Shown in pieces: positions 12,610-16,410 of a stretch of 16,410 bases of DNA (its first letter is position 1; every line of letters begins with the position of its first letter). The DNA lies in contig JAABPT010000423.1 in NCBI GenBank assembly GCA_011391855.1, positions 1 to 16,410 on the forward strand. Reading direction: 5' to 3'. Both the position numbers and the translations under genes were made by a program. Under the pieces are notes generated by a model, which worked only from the letters and a program-made list of their open reading frames with translations, ran no database searches and was not told where the DNA came from. The stretch is from Burkholderiales bacterium. Its GTDB lineage: Bacteria; Pseudomonadota; Gammaproteobacteria; Burkholderiales; Burkholderiaceae_C.

Positions 12610-15342
12610 CTATCCCTCGCTGGTGGCGGATTTCAGGTCGAGACTGACCAGGCGCAAGAGTTCGGCATCGCTCAGCTCGGTCAGCCTGACCTCGCCGCCA
12701 CCGGCATCGAGCAGGTCGGCGGCCAGTTGCTTCTTGTCGTTGATCATGGCATCGATTTTCTCCTCGACGGTGCCACGGCAGACAAACTTGTGGACCAGGA
12801 CGTTGCGCTTCTGGCCGATGCGGAAGGCGCGGTCGGTGGCCTGGCTTTCCACGGCGGGATTCCACCAGCGATCGTAGTGCACGACATGCGAGGCGGCGGT
12901 GAGGTTCAGGCCCGATCCGCCGGCTTTCAGAGAGAGCACGAAGAAGGGCACGGTCTCGTCGCCCTGGAAGCGGGCGACCAGTTCCTGGCGGCCCTTCACC
13001 GCGGTGGCCCCGGTCAGCACGCAACCCTCGCGCCCGAAGATCGAACCCAGGAAGGCGGCGATCGGTTCGGTAGCCTCGGCATACTGGCTGAACACCAGCA
13101 TCTTTTCCTGCTTGGCGGCGATGACCTCGGCCAGCTCGCGCAGGCGGGCCAGCTTGCCGCTGTCGGACTCGGCCCAGCCACCGTCGCGCAGCCATTGCGA
13201 GGGGTGGTTGCAGATCTGCTTGAAGCGGGTGAGGAAGGCCAGCACCAGCCCTTTGCGCGCCACGCCCTCCACCCCCTCGTCGAGCGCCTTGGCCAGATCG
13301 CCCACAGCCTGCTGGTACAGCGCCGCCTGCTTGCGCGACAGGCCGCAGTACGCGTTCTGCTCGATCTTGTCCGGCAGATCGCTGATCACCGCCTTGTCGG
13401 TCTTGAGCCGGCGCAGGATGTAGGGCTGCACCAGCCGGCGCAGCGGCGCGTAGCCGCCGGGGCCGTCGGCCAGGCGTTTGGCGAAGTTGGTGAACTGATT
13501 AGCGCCCCCAAGCAGACCCGGGTTCACGAAGTCGAAGAGGCTCCACAGGTCGCCGAGCCGGTTCTCGATCGGCGTGCCGGTCAGGGCCAGGCGTGAGCCG
13601 GCCTTCACCGTCTTCGCCGCCTTGGTCTGCCGGGTGCCGGGATTCTTGATCGCCTGCGCCTCGTCCAGGATCGCCAGCCGCCAGGGAGTGGCCTGGACCC
13701 AGGCGAAGCGGTGCAGTGAGCCATAGCTGGTGATCACCAGATCGACCCCGGCGAGGCGCTCGGCCGGCAGCGCACCCAGGTCCTCGGCCGGCTGCTCTGC
13801 GCCATGTGCCGAGCTGTGTGCCGAACTGTGTGCAACCCACACGCGCAGGCTGGGTGCGAAGCGCGCTGCCTCCTGCGCCCAGTTGGCGAGCAGCGAGGCT
13901 GGCGCCACCAGCAGGCTGGGGGCCGGGCCTTCGGCGCGTTTGCGTACCAGCAGCAACGCCAGCACCTGGATGGTCTTGCCCAGACCCATGTCGTCGGCCA
14001 GGCAGGCGCCCAGGCGCAGACGCGACAGCAGGTGCAGCCAGCGCAGGCCGATCTGCTGATACGGCCGCAGCGTGGCGTGCAGATCGGGGCCGGCGTCGAC
14101 GGCCGCCAGACCCTGCGGCCCGCGCAATCCCGCCAGGGTCTCGGCCAGCCATGGCCCGGCGTTGACCTGCGCCCACTCGGGCGAGGCCGTCACCTCCTTG
14201 CCGCCAATCGCCGCACCGGCCCCGGCCAGCAGGCGCATGGCATCAAAGAAGCCCAGGCCCTGCTCGCTCGCCAGGCGCTCGACCTGCTGGAACTGCGTCA
14301 GGGTTTGCTGCAGCCGCTCGGGGTCGACCTCGACCCATTTGCCGCGGATGAACACCAGCCCACGGCTGTCGGCCAGCAGGCCCTTGACTTCGGCGGCGGT
14401 CAGCGGCTCGCCGTCGATGGCCACCGACACCTGAAAGTCGAGCAGCGCGTCCTGTCCCACCAGCGACGGCTGCTGCCCACCGACCGTGGCGCTGACCGTC
14501 GCGCGCGCGGGCCGGTTGGCCCGCCACTGCGCCGGCATGCGCACCACCACGCCGGCGTGCTCCAGCTTCGGCACATCGTGCAGGAAGGTCAGCGCCTCGC
14601 CGGCGCTCCAGCGCAGCGGCTGGAAGATCTCGCGGCAGTCGATGAGGCTCTTTAACCAGGCGCAGCCCTCGCCCGCGCGTTGCAGCGGCGCCAGCAGGGC
14701 GAGCAGGCGCTCCTTGTCGGCCGCGGCAGCGTACTCGCGCAGGGCCTCGCCCAGCGGCCGGTGCTGCGCCTTGCCCTGCGCCGACAGCCGGGTGGTGTAG
14801 GTGGCGAGGAAGGCGAAGGGAAATTGCTCGTCCCTGCGGTTCTCGGCCAGATGGACGTGGACGCGGCCGACGAGGTTCCAGGCCGGGTGGCGCGCCTTCA
14901 GGTAGACGCCGAGCGGCCGGCCCGAGGCCTGCAGTTCGGCGTGCAGGGCGGCGTCGAGTTCCTGCCACAGCCGCTCGAGCACCTCGACCGACAGGTATTC
15001 CGCCCCGTCCATTGGCGGCGCCGACCACGCCAGCGCCTGCAGTTCGCCGGCATCCGGCGGCGGCACACGCCCAGGCAGGTGCTCCGCCACCTCGGGCAGC
15101 GTGCACAGCGCGGTCAGGTAGCGCACGGCCAGATCCCGCCACCACGCGATCACCGGCGGCAAGGCCGCGCCGACGTGTTCGGCGCCAAGCCCCAGCAGTA
15201 ACTGACCCGAACCCAGGCCCGAACCCAGGGCGCTGTCCATCACCAGCTGCTTGGCCAGTTCGAACGGCAGCGGCGGGGCGTCCGGCACGGACACCACGGT
15301 GAGGCGGCCGTGTGGGGTGAGGGCGAGGGTGCTGGGGGTCAT
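12610..15342 (-). CDS. SNF2/RapA-family ATPase (DEAD/DEAH-box helicase)
   Basis: This is a double-stranded-nucleic-acid translocase of superfamily 2, probably remodelling protein-DNA complexes. The 910-residue product has a family-specific N-terminal half. The ATPase core follows: Walker A DDMGLGKT (450-457), Walker B DEAQ (560-563), motif III ALTGTPIENRLGDLWSLFDF, the helicase C domain with KMLVFSQYAE and SLKAGGSGLNLTAASHVVHY, and motif VI QATDRAFRIGQ (from Gln834). All key residues are intact. Upstream in-frame ATGs exist, but ATG 15342 (MTPSTLALTPHGRLTVV) is where protein-like sequence begins; no strong ribosome site precedes it. It leads a three-gene operon with the SWIM and Cys/His genes. 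Two in-frame 12-bp tandem duplications occur (13805-13833, 15206-15229). Confidence 0.9.
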   Translation of the reverse strand: MTPSTLALTPHGRLTVVSVPDAPPLPFELAKQLVMDSALGSGLGSGQLLLGLGAEHVGAALPPVIAWWRDLAVRYLTALCTLPEVAEHLPGRVPPPDAGELQALAWSAPPMDGAEYLSVEVLERLWQELDAALHAELQASGRPLGVYLKARHPAWNLVGRVHVHLAENRRDEQFPFAFLATYTTRLSAQGKAQHRPLGEALREYAAAADKERLLALLAPLQRAGEGCAWLKSLIDCREIFQPLRWSAGEALTFLHDVPKLEHAGVVVRMPAQWRANRPARATVSATVGGQQPSLVGQDALLDFQVSVAIDGEPLTAAEVKGLLADSRGLVFIRGKWVEVDPERLQQTLTQFQQVERLASEQGLGFFDAMRLLAGAGAAIGGKEVTASPEWAQVNAGPWLAETLAGLRGPQGLAAVDAGPDLHATLRPYQQIGLRWLHLLSRLRLGACLADDMGLGKTIQVLALLLVRKRAEGPAPSLLVAPASLLANWAQEAARFAPSLRVWVAHSSAHSSAHGAEQPAEDLGALPAERLAGVDLVITSYGSLHRFAWVQATPWRLAILDEAQAIKNPGTRQTKAAKTVKAGSRLALTGTPIENRLGDLWSLFDFVNPGLLGGANQFTNFAKRLADGPGGYAPLRRLVQPYILRRLKTDKAVISDLPDKIEQNAYCGLSRKQAALYQQAVGDLAKALDEGVEGVARKGLVLAFLTRFKQICNHPSQWLRDGGWAESDSGKLARLRELAEVIAAKQEKMLVFSQYAEATEPIAAFLGSIFGREGCVLTGATAVKGRQELVARFQGDETVPFFVLSLKAGGSGLNLTAASHVVHYDRWWNPAVESQATDRAFRIGQKRNVLVHKFVCRGTVEEKIDAMINDKKQLAADLLDAGGGEVRLTELSDAELLRLVSLDLKSATSEG
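13805..13833. repeat. 12-bp tandem repeat inside the SNF2 gene
   Basis: TGTGCCGAGCTG, TGTGCCGAACTG and a partial TGTGC follow each other, about 2.4 copies with one difference. On the coding strand it gives a repeated His-Ser-Ser-Ala (HSSAHSSAH), located between the ATPase Walker A and Walker B regions. The unit keeps the reading frame. Confidence 0.75.
15206..15229. repeat. Perfect 12-bp tandem duplication inside the SNF2 gene
   Basis: CCCGAACCCAGG occurs twice in a row. On the coding strand it produces a repeated Gly-Ser-Gly-Leu (GSGLGSG) near residues 39-46 of the ATPase, and the frame is kept. Confidence 0.8.
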
Positions 15343-15670
15343 CGGACGGTGTACATGAAACGGGATGGCGCCGACGGCAGCATGAGGCCAGAACGTTCCG
15401 GCGACCCGCCTTGGTCGTCCCGGTGTGGCGGTTGCGTCCGGCCTTCGCCAGCTTGGCGAGGCGGCATTTTCACGCCGGCATCTCCTCAACCCAGCCACTG
15501 CGGCAACAAGATGCGGGTTGCTCGCGGGTCGGCCTGCAGGTGGGCGACGCTCGGTTCTTGGGTCGATTCTCGGGTTGGGAGACGGAGCCTCGGTTGTCTG
15601 CGGACTGCCGTCGGTGGAGCCTGTACGATTCTTCGACGCCGCGCACCGGTTGCGCGGACACACCGCACGT
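15343..15670. promoter_or_regulatory. Divergent intergenic region between the SNF2 operon and the zinc-ribbon gene
   Basis: This 328-base gap separates divergent genes and should hold promoters for both, but no good -35/-10 pair was found on either strand. A hairpin with GCC-T-TCGCCA and TGGCGA-GGC arms lies at 15441-15462, followed shortly by TTTT (15467-15470). The frame of the SNF2 gene stays open through much of it, but the translation looks non-protein-like, so it is treated as noncoding. Confidence 0.4.
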
Positions 15671-15970
15671 ATGTACATCACCGACGCACGTCATTTTCTG
15701 GACGACAAGGGCGCCATGGCCCCGCTGCGCGGTCCGGCCAAGGCCATGGCTGACTTCCATGCGGCAGTCATCGCCTACGCCACCGACTTCGACGACGCCG
15801 GCGTGACCCTGCCACGATGCTTCAAGTGCAAGAAGGGCACGGTCGAGGCCGCACTGGCCCAGGACGACGCCATCGTCTGGCACTGCCCGCGCTGCCAGGC
15901 CGAAGGCCGTATCTCGAACTGGCAAGGCACGCTCTGGGACCTCAGCGAGCGGCCGGACACGGCGAGTTGA
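15671..15970 (+). CDS. Small zinc-ribbon protein of unknown function
   Basis: The 99-residue product starts MYITDARHFLDDKGAMAPLR. It has two CxxC knuckles (Cys50/Cys53 in CFKCKKG and Cys72/Cys75 in HCPRCQAEG) that should form a zinc ribbon, then the conserved-looking GRISNWQGTLWDLSERP. It resembles small conserved hypothetical proteins of Burkholderiales, from memory. The frame is open from 15425, but the upstream translation has no protein-like character, and ATG 15671 gives the familiar start. No clear ribosome site precedes it. A GTG-started gene follows after 17 bp, so the two may form an operon. Confidence 0.75.
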   Translation: MYITDARHFLDDKGAMAPLRGPAKAMADFHAAVIAYATDFDDAGVTLPRCFKCKKGTVEAALAQDDAIVWHCPRCQAEGRISNWQGTLWDLSERPDTAS

Positions 15971-15987
15971 GGTCGGGAGAGCGATCG

Positions 15988-16410
15988 GTGGGGATCGGAT
16001 GCCTCAGGTTCATCGTTGACGACGAGGGCAGGCTTGTCCGGCTGAGGAACGCGATCTTTGAGCGGCTGCTGCGCGATCCGCAGCACCACAACATGCCTGC
16101 GCTGGCTGGCCAGCGCGTGCGGATGGCGGAGATCCTCGTTCAGCTTGCGGACCGTCGGCCGATCCAGGTGGTCCGGCGGGTGTACTTCGTCGTAGGCTTT
16201 GACGAGGCCGGCCGTCTGGACGCAACGCGGTTCCAGAATCAGCAGCGGGCACTTGCAGAGTCGGCGCTGGACCGTGCTTTCGCCGTGCCCAGCGACGACG
16301 ACCGTGTCCTCGACGCGGCGTCGCGCTTCATTGCCCAGGGCGGCCGGTGGCGACTGTCGAGTCAATTGGCTCAGCACATTGACGACACGGCCCTCGGGCG
16401 CGCGCAGTCA
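15988..16410 (+). CDS. Unrecognised protein, N-terminal part (cut by window edge)
   Basis: An open plus-strand frame of 141 codons runs to the last base without a stop. It starts at GTG 15988, seven bases after GGGAGA (15975-15980), and reads VGIGCLRFIVDDEGRLVRLR, then AEILVQLADRRPIQVVRRVY and FVVGFDEAGRLDATRFQNQQ. Third positions are mostly G/C, supporting real coding. A TTG at 15967 is an alternative start. The repeated 'VDDEGRLVRL' and 'GFDEAGRLDATR' patterns hint at paired beta-hairpin units. No family or catalytic motif was recognised. It probably shares a transcript with the zinc-ribbon gene. Confidence 0.6.
   Translation, partial: MGIGCLRFIVDDEGRLVRLRNAIFERLLRDPQHHNMPALAGQRVRMAEILVQLADRRPIQVVRRVYFVVGFDEAGRLDATRFQNQQRALAESALDRAFAVPSDDDRVLDAASRFIAQGGRWRLSSQLAQHIDDTALGRAQS

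Noticed and set aside
11666..12877. 403-codon plus-strand open frame opposite the SWIM gene
   Set aside because: The minus-strand SWIM protein with an intact metal motif is clearly the real gene.
15343..15681. 113-codon N-terminal extension of the SNF2 gene
   Set aside because: The translation is Arg/Pro-rich without family character, and the frame would overlap the start of the divergent zinc-ribbon gene.

Overview
The window looks like a high-GC betaproteobacterial chromosome, most likely Burkholderiales (Comamonadaceae/Sphaerotilaceae type). This rests on the ribosomal protein sequences, the gene order, the very G/C-rich third codon positions and the initiator tRNA; no database search was possible.

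Left edge (1-596): the minus strand carries the 5' part of an integrase/transposase-like gene that runs off the window. A sigma70-type promoter (432-461) and a short leader follow. Positions 597-9750 hold a merged spc-alpha ribosomal cluster on the plus strand: rplN, rplX, rplE, rpsN, rpsH, rplF, rplR, rpsE, rpmD, rplO, secY, rpmJ, rpsM, rpsK, rpsD, rpoA, rplQ. It supplies 15 ribosomal proteins, the SecY translocon subunit and the RNA polymerase alpha subunit. The upstream half is tightly packed. The alpha half has three unusually long, hairpin-rich gaps (rpsK-rpsD 255 bp, rpsD-rpoA 154 bp, rpoA-rplQ 124 bp). The first contains a good intrinsic terminator or attenuator. No infA lies between secY and rpmJ.

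An initiator tRNA-fMet (9789-9865) follows rplQ. From it to about 11190 lies a graveyard of mobile or accessory DNA: a frameshifted serine-recombinase remnant whose last codons are the antisense of the tRNA and whose stop codon overlaps the anticodon, a possible nucleotidyltransferase fragment, and a frameshifted, unrecognised coding remnant.

Positions 11193-15342 hold a compact minus-strand operon: SNF2-family helicase, SWIM zinc-finger protein, and a small Cys/His-rich protein of unknown function, with gaps of 2 bp and then an ATGA overlap. The right end (15671-16410) has a small zinc-ribbon protein and an unrecognised gene cut by the window edge, both on the plus strand. No CRISPR array or rRNA was seen. 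The strongest candidates for undescribed biology are the structured leaders inside the alpha cluster, the tRNA/recombinase overlap, and the third gene of the SNF2-SWIM operon.
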